A stretch of 64,000 nt of DNA from Thermohalobaculum sp965263335 (GTDB lineage Bacteria > Pseudomonadota > Alphaproteobacteria > Rhodobacterales > Rhodobacteraceae). The stretch covers positions 3,410,001 through 3,474,000 of the forward strand of contig CBDHHE010000001.1 of assembly GCA_965263335.1 (NCBI GenBank), in the 5' to 3' direction. Both the position numbers and the translations under genes were made by a program. Under the pieces are notes generated by a model. It was not told where the DNA came from and made no database searches. It saw nothing but the letters and a program-made list of their open reading frames with translations. Below are positions 27,445-35,628 of the stretch, piece by piece. Within the stretch, counting starts at the first letter, position 1; the number at the start of each line of letters is the position of its first letter.

Positions 27445-28815
27445 TCAGTAGCTGTACTCGGCATAGATCCGGGAAAGATCGCCGTTCCATTCGTTGTTGT
27501 AGCGCTCGAGCAGTTCATCGGCCGGGGTCTTGCCGGTGTCCACAAGATCATGAAGCGCATTCAGAAAGTGCCGCTCGTCCGGCACCATGCCGCCGGCGCC
27601 CTGACGGGCCCGCGCGCGCAGCCCACCGTCCGAGATCGTCAACAGCTCCCGCGCCAGGTCGAGCACGGGGCGGCCCCGAATCTCGGCCTTGAACCCCTTG
27701 ACCGACGCATCGATGCGCAGCTGCTCACGCTCTTCCGCGGTCCAGTCCTTGCAAACCTCCCAGGCGGCATCAAGCGCCGACTGATCGTAGAGCATGCCCA
27801 CCCAGAACGCGGGCAGAGCGCAGAGCCTGCGCCACGGACCGCCATCCGTGCCGCGCATCTCGATGAACTTCTTGATCCGCGCTTCCGGGAAGATTGTCGT
27901 CAGGTGATCGGCCCAGTCCGAGAGTGTCGGGACCTCGCCTGGCAGCGCTGGCAGCTTGCCGTCCAGAAAGTCCCGGAAAGACATCCCGAGCGCGTCGATG
28001 TAGACGCCGTCCCGGTACACAAAGTACATCGGCACATCCAGCGCATAGTCCACCCAGCGCTCGAACCCCATGCCGTCTTCGAAAACCCAGGGCAACATGC
28101 CGGTCCGGTCTGCGTCCAGATCCCGCCAGATGCGGCTGCGCCAGCTCTGGTGCCCGTTCGGTTTGCCTTCGAAGAACGGCGAGTTGGCGAACAGTGCCGT
28201 TGCCACAGGCTGGAGCGCCAGCGCGACCCGCAGCTTCTGGACCATGTCGGCTTCCGAGGCGTAGTCGAGGTTCACCTGCACCGTGCAGGTCCGGTACATC
28301 ATCTGCGTGCCGTGGGTGCCGACCTCGCCCATGTACCGGGTCATCAGCTTGTACCGGCCCTTGGGCATCATATCCATCTGCTCGTGGGTCCAGATCGGTG
28401 CCGCGCCGAGACCGATGAAACCGACCCCGATCTCATCGGCCACCGATCTCACTTCGGCAAGATGATCGTTCACCTCGTCGCAGGTCTCGTGGATTGTCTC
28501 AACCGGCGCGCCCGACAACTCGAGCTGCCCGCCGGGCTCGAGGCTCACATTGGCGCCGTCCTTGGTCAGCCCGATGATGTTGTCGCCCTCTTCGAGCGGT
28601 GCCCAGCCAAAGCGGTCCCGCAACCCCTCGAGCACGGCGCGCACGGAACGTTCGCCGTCATAGGGCAGCGGCTTCAGGGTATCGACGCAGTAGCCGAACT
28701 TCTCGTGCTCGGTGCCGATGCGCCAGTCAGGCTTGGGCTTGCATCCGGAGGCCAGATAGCCTGCCAGATCGTCCCGGCTCTCGATGGGGCCTCCGCCCTG
28801 CTGGGGGATCGACAT
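27445..28815 (-). CDS. gshA: Glutamate-cysteine ligase, alphaproteobacterial/plant type
   Basis: 456 residues, matching the plant/alphaproteobacterial GCL family in length. Signatures include IGTEHEKFGYC, SLEPGGQLELSGAP, MTRYMGEVGTHGTQMMYRTC and MRGTDGGPWRRLCALPAFW. It makes gamma-glutamylcysteine, the first step of glutathione synthesis, in the cytosol. The ATG at 28815 has GCGGAGGAC upstream. The glutathione-dependent formaldehyde dehydrogenase gene lies two genes upstream on the same strand, so glutathione supply and use are neighbours. gshB is not in the window. Confidence 0.95.
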   Translation of the reverse strand: MSIPQQGGGPIESRDDLAGYLASGCKPKPDWRIGTEHEKFGYCVDTLKPLPYDGERSVRAVLEGLRDRFGWAPLEEGDNIIGLTKDGANVSLEPGGQLELSGAPVETIHETCDEVNDHLAEVRSVADEIGVGFIGLGAAPIWTHEQMDMMPKGRYKLMTRYMGEVGTHGTQMMYRTCTVQVNLDYASEADMVQKLRVALALQPVATALFANSPFFEGKPNGHQSWRSRIWRDLDADRTGMLPWVFEDGMGFERWVDYALDVPMYFVYRDGVYIDALGMSFRDFLDGKLPALPGEVPTLSDWADHLTTIFPEARIKKFIEMRGTDGGPWRRLCALPAFWVGMLYDQSALDAAWEVCKDWTAEEREQLRIDASVKGFKAEIRGRPVLDLARELLTISDGGLRARARQGAGGMVPDERHFLNALHDLVDTGKTPADELLERYNNEWNGDLSRIYAEYSY

Positions 28816-28917
28816 GGGCTTGTCCTCCGCGCGCCGGTGTGTCGAGCCGAGCTAGTGAGCCCGACCCGAAGGTGCAAGGTATTCTTGGCACGCCATCACA
28901 TATGCGTGGGACAGGGA

Positions 28918-29307
28918 TCAGGCCCCAAACTTGTCCACCAGCGCGCCGAAGCCCGCCTCGTAGACCCCGGCGATCACGTCCGCCGCACCGTCTGCCGTCG
29001 GCGTGAACGTCGATGTCCAGACGACAACCGAGCCTGCGCCCGCCGACGCGACACTGAGGCTCGAGCGATATCCTTCCACCGGCAAAGGACCGGACACGAT
29101 GGCGTAGGCGTAGGAGTGCGCGTCCGTGCCGAGCGACTCCTCGACGATCACCGCGCCGTCCGGAAGCTCGAGATGACGCGTGTCGCCTTCATTGGTCTGC
29201 TTGACGACCGCCGGGTGCCAGCCACCCAGATTGCCGAACTCGCCAATCGTCGCCCAGACATCGCTGGCCGATGCATTCAAGTGCTGTACCCGGCTCACAT
29301 GTGCCAT
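28918..29307 (-). CDS. SRPBCC (START-like) family protein
   Basis: 129 residues. The start MAHVSRVQHLNASASDVWATIGEFGNLGGWHP is represented by ASASDVWATIGEFGNLGGW, the usual polyketide-cyclase/START-like opening; the C-terminal helix is VIAGVYEAGFGALVDK. This small cytosolic fold binds hydrophobic ligands. The ATG at 29307 has GGGAGGAAAG upstream. It lies in a leftward run after the formaldehyde dehydrogenase and a SIMPL-like gene. Ligand unknown. Confidence 0.75.
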   Translation of the reverse strand: MAHVSRVQHLNASASDVWATIGEFGNLGGWHPAVVKQTNEGDTRHLELPDGAVIVEESLGTDAHSYAYAIVSGPLPVEGYRSSLSVASAGAGSVVVWTSTFTPTADGAADVIAGVYEAGFGALVDKFGA

Positions 29308-29354
29308 TCTTTCCTCCCGTTGATGTTGTCTGTCGGATTGTGGTGTCGTTGTTG

Positions 29355-29924
29355 TCAGAGAATCTCGAAGCGCGCGCGCACCATCACACGCACGCGGTTG
29401 TTGTCCACCTCTTCCTCGCGGCGCCGTGCCCCCATTTCACGTGCGGACAGAAGTTGCCCCACCTTCAGACCTGACGCTCCGGCAACCGCGGTCGCTGCAT
29501 CCATCGCGGCGGATGCGGCACGCGCCAGTGCGGCGGCACGATCTGCCGGATGCTCGCCGACGATGGGGACACCGTCCGTGACAGTGAGCCGGCCTTCGCC
29601 GTGATCAATCCGTGTCGCGAGCCCGTGGAGCTGGCCAAGTTCCTCGGCTGACGTGCACTCCGCAAGCGCCCGTGCACGGGGGGCATGGTCGTCACCGGCC
29701 GCAAGGTAGCTCAGAAGATCGTCGCCGCCCGAGAAGCGTGCCGCCGGGATCCCACCTTCGATCAGCCCGTCGACAAGCCCCTTCATCGCCCGTGCAAGCT
29801 TCAGACGTTCGACATTCGAGGCCTGCCGCGACGACACCAGCGCGAGCTCGACCGGGAACATCACCGGCCGGGTGGAGAACCAGGCCGATCCGGTGACTTC
29901 AATATGCCGATCGACCTCACCCAT
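29355..29924 (-). CDS. SIMPL/DUF541-like protein, no signal peptide
   Basis: 189 residues. The ends match the SIMPL (DUF541) layout: HIEVTGSAWFSTRPVMFPVE at the N-terminus and ATAVAGASGLKVGQLLS ... NNRVRVMVRARFEIL at the C-terminus. Most family members are exported, but here the gene begins directly with the first beta strand after an ATG at 29924, so a cytosolic variant or a misplaced start is possible. I give this family call only moderate trust. It starts 23 bp after the formaldehyde dehydrogenase stop. Confidence 0.5.
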   Translation of the reverse strand: MGEVDRHIEVTGSAWFSTRPVMFPVELALVSSRQASNVERLKLARAMKGLVDGLIEGGIPAARFSGGDDLLSYLAAGDDHAPRARALAECTSAEELGQLHGLATRIDHGEGRLTVTDGVPIVGEHPADRAAALARAASAAMDAATAVAGASGLKVGQLLSAREMGARRREEEVDNNRVRVMVRARFEIL

Positions 29925-29947
29925 GAAGGGGCTCCGCGGCGGCGGCG

Positions 29948-31060
29948 TCAGTAGGTGACGACGGCGCGGATCGACTTGCCTTCATGCATGAGATCGAAGC
30001 CCTTGTTGATCTCGTCGAGCGGCATGGTGTGCGTGATCATCGGATCGATCTCGATCTTGCCTTCCATGTACCAGTCGACAATCCGCGGCACATCCGTGCG
30101 GCCGCGTGCGCCACCGAACGCCGTGCCGCGCCAGACCCGGCCGGTGACGAGCTGGAAGGGACGGGTTGCGATCTCCGCACCTGCGGGCGCCACACCGATG
30201 ATGACGCTCTCGCCCCAGCCCTTGTGCGCGCATTCCAGCGCATCACGCATAACGTTCACATTTCCGGTGGCATCGAACGAGTAGTCCGCCCCGCCGCCGG
30301 TGAGGTCGACGAGATAGGGCACCAGATCGCCCTCGACCTCCTTGGGGTTCACGAAGTCGGTCATGCCGAACTTCTCGGCCATCGACTTCTTCGAGTCGTT
30401 GATGTCCACGCCGACGATCTGGTCGCAGCCCGCGAGCCGCAGGCCCTGGATCACGTTCAGGCCGATCCCACCGAGACCGAACACCACGCAGCGCGAACCG
30501 ATTTCGACCTTGGCCGTGTTCATCACCGCACCGATGCCGGTGGTGACGCCGCAGCCGATATAACAGATCTTGTCGAAGGGGGCGTCCTCACGGACCTTGG
30601 CGAGCGCGATCTCGGGCAGCACCGTGTGGTTCGAGAACGTCGAGCAACCCATGTAGTGCAGGATCTCATCACCATCGAGGGTCGTGAAGCGCGAGGTGCC
30701 ATCGGGCATCTTGCCCTGGCCCTGGGTGACGCGGATCGCCTGGCAGAGGTTTGTCTTCGGGTGCAGACAGTAGTCGCACTCCCGGCATTCAGGCGTGTAG
30801 AGCGGGATCACATGATCGCCCGGCTTCAGCGAGGTGACACCGGGCCCGACCTCGAGCACCACGCCCGCGCCTTCGTGACCCAAGATCGCCGGAAACGCGC
30901 CTTCCGGGTCAGCACCGGACCGGGTGAACTCGTCGGTGTGGCAGATGCCGGTCGCCTTGATCTCGACCAGAACTTCGCCCGCTTTCGGGCCTTCCAGGTT
31001 GACTTCGGTCACCTCGAGCGGCTTGCCGGCCTCAAAGGCCACGGCGGCGCGTGTCTTCAT
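29948..31060 (-). CDS. frmA: S-(hydroxymethyl)glutathione dehydrogenase / class III alcohol dehydrogenase
   Basis: 370 residues. Catalytic zinc ligands lie in GICHTDEFT and GHEGAG. The structural-zinc lobe has four cysteines in PECRECDYCLHPKTNLC. The NAD fold is VFGLGGIGLNVIQG, and WRGTAFGGARGRTDVP is typical of class III. It oxidises the glutathione-formaldehyde adduct to S-formylglutathione. The ATG at 31060 follows GGGGAGGTC. No S-formylglutathione hydrolase gene is adjacent, which would normally complete the pathway. Confidence 0.95.
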   Translation of the reverse strand: MKTRAAVAFEAGKPLEVTEVNLEGPKAGEVLVEIKATGICHTDEFTRSGADPEGAFPAILGHEGAGVVLEVGPGVTSLKPGDHVIPLYTPECRECDYCLHPKTNLCQAIRVTQGQGKMPDGTSRFTTLDGDEILHYMGCSTFSNHTVLPEIALAKVREDAPFDKICYIGCGVTTGIGAVMNTAKVEIGSRCVVFGLGGIGLNVIQGLRLAGCDQIVGVDINDSKKSMAEKFGMTDFVNPKEVEGDLVPYLVDLTGGGADYSFDATGNVNVMRDALECAHKGWGESVIIGVAPAGAEIATRPFQLVTGRVWRGTAFGGARGRTDVPRIVDWYMEGKIEIDPMITHTMPLDEINKGFDLMHEGKSIRAVVTY

Positions 31061-31276
31061 GGTAGACCTCCCCTTGTTTTACTGCATGCTTTCTGAACAA
31101 CCGGCTCGCGAGGGTAAGGGTGAATCCAGCGCCTGCCAAGCAGGGAATGAGGGCTGATGCGCCCGTGGCCAGCACCTCCGTGATCTCTGAAAGGCCGGTG
31201 AGACGCAAGTTTGCCAACAGGGGGAAATCACCGCATCCTCGGCACCGCAGACGGTGCTTCGGGACAGGGGACGGGC

Positions 31277-32932
31277 ATGGCGGACTATACGGTTGCAGAT
31301 CTGGTGGCGGAGTTCCTCCAGCGCGTGGGCGTCGAAACGGCGTTCGGCGTGGTCTCGGTGCACAATGTGCCCATGCTCGATGCGATTGCGACCCGCAACG
31401 CCGTGCGCTTCATCATGACGCGCGGAGAAGCCGGCGCCGCACACATGGCCGATGGCTATGCGCGGGTGACGGACGGCCTTGGCGTTGTCTTCTCGTCGAC
31501 GGGGCCCGGCGCTGCGAACGCGGTCGGCGGGCTGGTCGAGGCTCAGATTGCGCTATCGCCCGTTCTGCACATGACCGGTCTGGGTACGGCGCGCCATCTG
31601 GACCGCGACGCCGGTTGTGTCCATGACGTGAAGGATCAGCTCGGCATGATGGCCTCGGTCTGCAAAGGCGCCTGGCGGGTTCGGGCGCCAAGCGATGCCC
31701 TTGGCATTCTGATCGAGGCGGCCACCACAGCGCTTACCTGGCCCACGGGACCGGTTTCGATCGAGATCCCGGTGGACCTTCAGCGGGCAAAAATCGACCG
31801 TCCCGCCATGCTCGACCATCTGCGCCTGCCCATCCCGGGGCCGGTGGTGCCGACCGGGGCCGATCTCGACCGGGTGGCGGACCGGCTTGCGGCTGCGAAA
31901 CGACCCATGATCTGGGCAGGGCGCGGGGCGCTCGCAGCGCGGGCCGAGCTCGAAGCGCTGATGGAACTTGGCGTGGGCCTCGTGACCTCGCTCAATGCCC
32001 GCGCGGCGGTGCCCGAGGATCATCCGATGAGCTTCGGCTCGCTCAGCGGGATCGGCATCGTGGCGGTCGAGCGCTTCTACGAAAGTGTGGATCTGATGTT
32101 GGTCGCAGGATCGCGCCTGCGTGGCCACGAGACGGCCGAGTTCAACGCGCCCCTGCCGAAAACCATGATCCAGATCGACACCGATCCGCGGGTGCTCGGC
32201 CGGACCTATGCCATGGCGGACACCGTGCTTGGGGATCCGAAGCTCGTGCTCGCGGGGCTGCTCGAGCGCATTCGCGGGCGGATGTCGGTCGAGGCGGGCT
32301 ACGCCGAGGAAGTGCGGGCACTGAAACAGGAGGCGCAGGCCGCGTATCTGGCGTCGCTCGGACCCTATGCCACGTTCTCCGAGCAGCTGCGCGCGGTCAT
32401 GCCCCACGACGCGGTCTGGGCACGCGACGTCACGCAGAACAACTCCACCTGGGGCAACCGGCTCTTTCCTCTGGCGGACCCGAAGCTCAGCGTGTTCCCC
32501 CTGGGCGCCGGGATCGGACAGGGGCTGTCACTCGGGATCGGCGCTGCTGCAGGCGCTCCCGGACGCAAGACCGTGATCATGACGGGGGACGGCGGCTTTT
32601 ATCTCAATCTCGGCGAACTGTGGACGCCGATTCAGGAGCGGCTCGACACGACGATTGTCGTGATGAACGACGGCGGCTACGGCGTGATCCGCCATATCCA
32701 GGACGCGCAGGCAGGCGGGCGAAGACACTTCGAGACACTTGCCGCGCCGGACCTGTCAGAGCTTGCGCGAATTGCCGATCTGCCGTTCTGGCGAGCCTCG
32801 GCGCCCGAACATTTCGGAACATGCGTTGCGGAGGCGCTGGCCATCGATGGTCCCAGCATGGTCGAGGTCGACATGAGCGTGATCGGCGACCACCCGCCCT
32901 ATTATCCGTTCGGACCAAAGCTGGGCGCCTGA
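31277..32932 (+). CDS. Thiamine-diphosphate-dependent enzyme, acetolactate-synthase-like
   Basis: 551 residues with the three-domain layout of the family. The N-terminal pyrimidine-binding domain has TRGEAGAAHMADGYAR with the activating Glu. The central domain has AKRPMIWAGRGA. The C-terminal domain has the ThDP motif GDGGFYLNLGELWTPIQ...NDGGYG. Substrate could be a 2-keto acid (acetolactate synthase, benzoylformate or oxalyl-CoA decarboxylase relatives); no small ilvH subunit follows, so a catabolic role is likelier. The ATG at 31277 has AGGGGACGGG upstream. It is divergent from the formaldehyde dehydrogenase. Confidence 0.85.
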   Translation: MADYTVADLVAEFLQRVGVETAFGVVSVHNVPMLDAIATRNAVRFIMTRGEAGAAHMADGYARVTDGLGVVFSSTGPGAANAVGGLVEAQIALSPVLHMTGLGTARHLDRDAGCVHDVKDQLGMMASVCKGAWRVRAPSDALGILIEAATTALTWPTGPVSIEIPVDLQRAKIDRPAMLDHLRLPIPGPVVPTGADLDRVADRLAAAKRPMIWAGRGALAARAELEALMELGVGLVTSLNARAAVPEDHPMSFGSLSGIGIVAVERFYESVDLMLVAGSRLRGHETAEFNAPLPKTMIQIDTDPRVLGRTYAMADTVLGDPKLVLAGLLERIRGRMSVEAGYAEEVRALKQEAQAAYLASLGPYATFSEQLRAVMPHDAVWARDVTQNNSTWGNRLFPLADPKLSVFPLGAGIGQGLSLGIGAAAGAPGRKTVIMTGDGGFYLNLGELWTPIQERLDTTIVVMNDGGYGVIRHIQDAQAGGRRHFETLAAPDLSELARIADLPFWRASAPEHFGTCVAEALAIDGPSMVEVDMSVIGDHPPYYPFGPKLGA

Positions 32933-32956
32933 TGGCTCAGAGCGCCGCGTCTGTCG

Positions 32957-32987
32957 CCGCGCAGGTGTCGACGGCGCACCTGCGGCG
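32957..32987. terminator. Hairpin between convergent genes
   Basis: GCAGGTG (32961-32967) pairs with CACCTGC (32977-32983), with further GC pairs outside. It lies between the TPP-enzyme stop and the scoB stop and may act in both directions. No T-run. Confidence 0.35.
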
Positions 32988-33028
32988 CCCGGCCGGTGCC
33001 AGCGCACATGTCGAGGGCAGACGGCCGA

Positions 33029-33658
33029 TCAGTGCGCCAATGTCGCTTCGGTCTTGGCGCGGACCTCGTCCAGATCGACCTCGGGGGCCAGTTCTACGAC
33101 GCTGAGACCGCCCGCGACCACATCGAACACACCGAGATTGGTGATGATGCGATCGACCACGCCGGTGCCCGTGAGCGGCAGGGTGCAGGCCTTGAGGAGC
33201 TTCGTTTCACCCTTCTTGTTGGTGTGATCCATGATGACAATCACACGCCCCACGCCGGCGACCAGGTCCATCGCACCGCCCATCCCCTTGATGAGCTTGC
33301 CCGGAATCATCCAGTTCGCCAGATCGCCGTTCTCGGCAACTTCCATCGCACCGAGAATCGCCAGGTCGATGTGACCGCCCCGGATCATCGCGAAGCTGTC
33401 CGCCGATGAGAAATACGACGTCCGGTCGAGCTCGGTGATCGTCTGCTTGCCCGCATTGATCAGGTCGGCATCGATTTCCGCATCGGTTGGAAACGGGCCC
33501 ATGCCGAGCATGCCGTTCTCGGACTGGAGCGTCACGTCGACGCCCTCGGGAATGTAGTTCGACACCAGGGTCGGAATGCCGATCCCGAGGTTGACGTAGA
33601 AGCCGTCCTCGAGTTCCTCGGCCGCACGCGCAGCCATCTGATTGCGGTCCCACGGCAT
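33029..33658 (-). CDS. scoB: 3-oxoacid CoA-transferase subunit B
   Basis: 209 residues. The catalytic Glu lies in the signature SENGMLGMGPFP; GIGIPTLVSNYIPEG and GGAMDLVAGVGRVIVIMDHT are typical of the beta subunit. With ScoA it transfers CoA between succinate and 3-oxoacids such as acetoacetate. I chose the ATG at 33658 (GGGAGA upstream, MPWDRNQMAARAA) over an extended in-frame region. It follows scoA on the same strand with an unusually long 112-bp gap carrying a G-quadruplex motif. Confidence 0.94.
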   Translation of the reverse strand: MPWDRNQMAARAAEELEDGFYVNLGIGIPTLVSNYIPEGVDVTLQSENGMLGMGPFPTDAEIDADLINAGKQTITELDRTSYFSSADSFAMIRGGHIDLAILGAMEVAENGDLANWMIPGKLIKGMGGAMDLVAGVGRVIVIMDHTNKKGETKLLKACTLPLTGTGVVDRIITNLGVFDVVAGGLSVVELAPEVDLDEVRAKTEATLAH

Positions 33659-33719
33659 CTCTCGGTCTCCCGTCTTCGATCTTCGGTGCCGGCGCGGCAT
33701 CAGGTCGGCGCCCGCCGGT

Positions 33720-33736
33720 GGGTGGGTGGGGGCGGG
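33720..33736 (+). other. G-quadruplex motif between scoA and scoB
   Basis: GGG-T-GGG-T-GGGGG-C-GGG: four G-runs with 1-nt loops on the plus strand, which is the template strand for the leftward scoA-scoB transcript. The gap is otherwise featureless. Confidence 0.6.
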
Positions 33737-33770
33737 CGGCGGCACTGTGGCGCGCCGGCACCCCGATCTC

Positions 33771-34466
33771 TCAAGCCGCGCGAACGGTGCGCTGCTCGAT
33801 GCGTTTCTCGTGCTCGCCTTCGATGATGCGCTGCACGAAGATTCCCGGCGTGTGGATCAGATCGGGATCGAGACTGCCCACGGGCACCAGTTCCTCGACC
33901 TCGGCAATGGTCACCTTGCCGGCCATGGCGCAGTTCGGATTGAAGTTCCGCGCGGTCTTGCGATAGATCAGATTGCCCTGCGCGTCACCCTTCCAGGCTT
34001 TGACGATGGCGAGATCGGCCACGATGCCGCGCTCCAGAACATAGGTCTGGCCGTCGAACTCCTTGGTCTCCTTGCCCTCGGCCACGACCGTACCGACGCC
34101 CGTCTTCGTGTAGAAGCCCGGGATCCCAGCCCCGCCGGCGCGCAGACGTTCGGCCAGGGTGCCCTGAGGGTTGAACTCGATCTCCAGATCGCCGGAGAGG
34201 TACTGCTGCATGAAGAGATCGTTCTCGCCCACATAGGACGAGATCATCTTCTTCACCTGCCGGTCCTGCAACAGAAGGCCCAGCCCGAACTCATCAACAC
34301 CCGCATTGTTCGATGCGATGACAAGGTCCGAGACCCCCGACACCTTGATCGCGGCAATCAGGTTCTCGGGAATGCCGCACAGACCGAAACCGCCTGCGGC
34401 GATCAGCATACCGTCGTGCAGCAGGCCGTCGAGAGCCTCTGGCGCGCTTGCGTAGACCTTCTTCAT
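33771..34466 (-). CDS. scoA: 3-oxoacid CoA-transferase subunit A
   Basis: 231 residues. The oxyanion/CoA motif GGFGLCGIPENLI is intact, followed by ASNNAGVDEFGLGLLL and GTVVAEGKE. It is partner of scoB in acetoacetate/ketone-body or polyhydroxybutyrate breakdown. The ATG at 34466 has GGAAGGAAGC upstream. An SDR gene lies upstream on the same strand, 177 bp away; it may or may not share the transcript. Confidence 0.94.
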   Translation of the reverse strand: MKKVYASAPEALDGLLHDGMLIAAGGFGLCGIPENLIAAIKVSGVSDLVIASNNAGVDEFGLGLLLQDRQVKKMISSYVGENDLFMQQYLSGDLEIEFNPQGTLAERLRAGGAGIPGFYTKTGVGTVVAEGKETKEFDGQTYVLERGIVADLAIVKAWKGDAQGNLIYRKTARNFNPNCAMAGKVTIAEVEELVPVGSLDPDLIHTPGIFVQRIIEGEHEKRIEQRTVRAA

Positions 34467-34643
34467 TGCTTCCTTCCCGCCGAACCTGTTTCGGTGCTCT
34501 ATACGGCATTGCTGCACGTGCTCACAAGCGGGTTCTGCGTCGGCCGGCCACGCCAGTGAGCACAATCGGGACCCGGCCCGGAAGCGCCCGGGACCACACC
34601 CTGCCGAACAGGGGGCGGCTGCATGAACGCCGGTCCGGAATCC

Positions 34644-35408
34644 TCAACGCGCGGTCCAGCCGCCGTCGACCAGAAGCGCCGAGCCGGTCACCATGGCAGC
34701 CGCCGGCGAGGCAAGGAACACGATGGCGCCTGAAATCTCTTCGATCTCGGCAACCCGGCCCAGGGGGATCCGCGCCAATACCCACTCAGTGAAGCCCGGA
34801 TCCTCAAAGTAGGGGGCGGTCAGCGCGGTCCGCACGAAGGTGGGCCCGATCGAGTTCACCCGGATCCCGTGCGGCGCCAGCTCGAGTGCCATCGCCTTGG
34901 TCATACCCTCGACCGCGTGCTTCGAGGCGCAGTAGGCCGTCCGGTTTTCTCCGCCGATATGCCCCATCTGGCTCGAGATGTTGATCACGGCGCCTCGGAC
35001 ACCGGTGTTCTGCATGCGCCGCGTCACCGCCTGTGTGAGGAAGTAAAGCGCCCGCACGTTCACCCCGTGCACGAGATCGAAATCCGCCGGCGTTTCATCG
35101 TGGAAAGGTTTGTTGCGCGCCGCGCCTGCATTGTTGACAAGGATGTCAAAGGCGGGCTCCCGGTCGACGAACGCCTCGATGGCGTCTTGATCGGTGATGT
35201 CGAGCTCGACTGCCGTCGCCTCGTAACCCTCGGCACAAAGTGCCGTCGCTGCCTCCTCGATTTCATGTCCGGTGCGGGCGGTGAGCACCACCGAGGCGCC
35301 GTGGGCCGCAAGCGCCAACGCCGCGCCCAGTCCGATCCCGCGTCCCCCGCCCGTGACGAGCGCCCGTTTGCCGGAAAGATCGAAACTTGGAACATTTGGC
35401 AGATTCAT
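34644..35408 (-). CDS. Short-chain dehydrogenase/reductase
   Basis: 254 residues, classical SDR. The cofactor loop is VTGGGRGIGLGAALALA (TGxxxGIG form), followed by NNAGAARN, the catalytic Ser in INISSQMGHIG, and Tyr-x-x-x-Lys in AYCASKHAVEG. The C-terminus ends GSALLVDGGW. It could be a 3-hydroxybutyrate or 3-oxoacyl reductase next to scoAB, but the family is too broad to assign. The start is the ATG at 35408, since upstream in-frame sequence is not SDR-like. Confidence 0.88.
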   Translation of the reverse strand: MNLPNVPSFDLSGKRALVTGGGRGIGLGAALALAAHGASVVLTARTGHEIEEAATALCAEGYEATAVELDITDQDAIEAFVDREPAFDILVNNAGAARNKPFHDETPADFDLVHGVNVRALYFLTQAVTRRMQNTGVRGAVINISSQMGHIGGENRTAYCASKHAVEGMTKAMALELAPHGIRVNSIGPTFVRTALTAPYFEDPGFTEWVLARIPLGRVAEIEEISGAIVFLASPAAAMVTGSALLVDGGWTAR

Positions 35409-35491
35409 TTCGGTGCGCTCCCCGCCCTGTTCACGTGTTGCCGCGACGCCCGCCAACGCCGATCACTGGCGCGACCGTCGAGTTTGGCGAG

Positions 35492-35568
35492 GCGGCCATG
35501 CCCGTGATCGCACGGGCCCGGAGAGCTCGAAAGCTCTCCGGCTGCGTTCTTTGAACGCAGATGGCCGC
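35492..35568. repeat. Perfect cloverleaf (four-way-junction) palindrome
   Basis: Four stems meet with no unpaired base between them. P1: GCGGCCAT (35492-35499) with ATGGCCGC (35561-35568). P2: GCCCGTG-ATCG-CACGGGC (35500-35517). P3: 10 bp, 35518-35527 with 35532-35541, loop CGAA. P4: CTGCGTTC-TTT-GAACGCAG (35542-35560). All 33 pairs are Watson-Crick. On the minus strand the P3 loop is TTCG. It lies between rimO and the SDR gene, both leftward, so it would be in the rimO 3' region. It is not a tRNA (no T-loop or anticodon arm) and has no U-run. Confidence 0.85.
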
Positions 35569-35628
35569 TCTGGGCCGCTTGGCAGATCACCTGCACGAGA
35601 TCCCGCTTCGCTGCCTGCTTGGCCTGCG

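Noticed and set aside
27550..29604. Plus-strand open frame of over 680 codons opposite gshA and the two small genes
   Set aside because: High-GC antisense shadow; His/Arg-rich, no motifs. The minus-strand proteins are clearly conserved.
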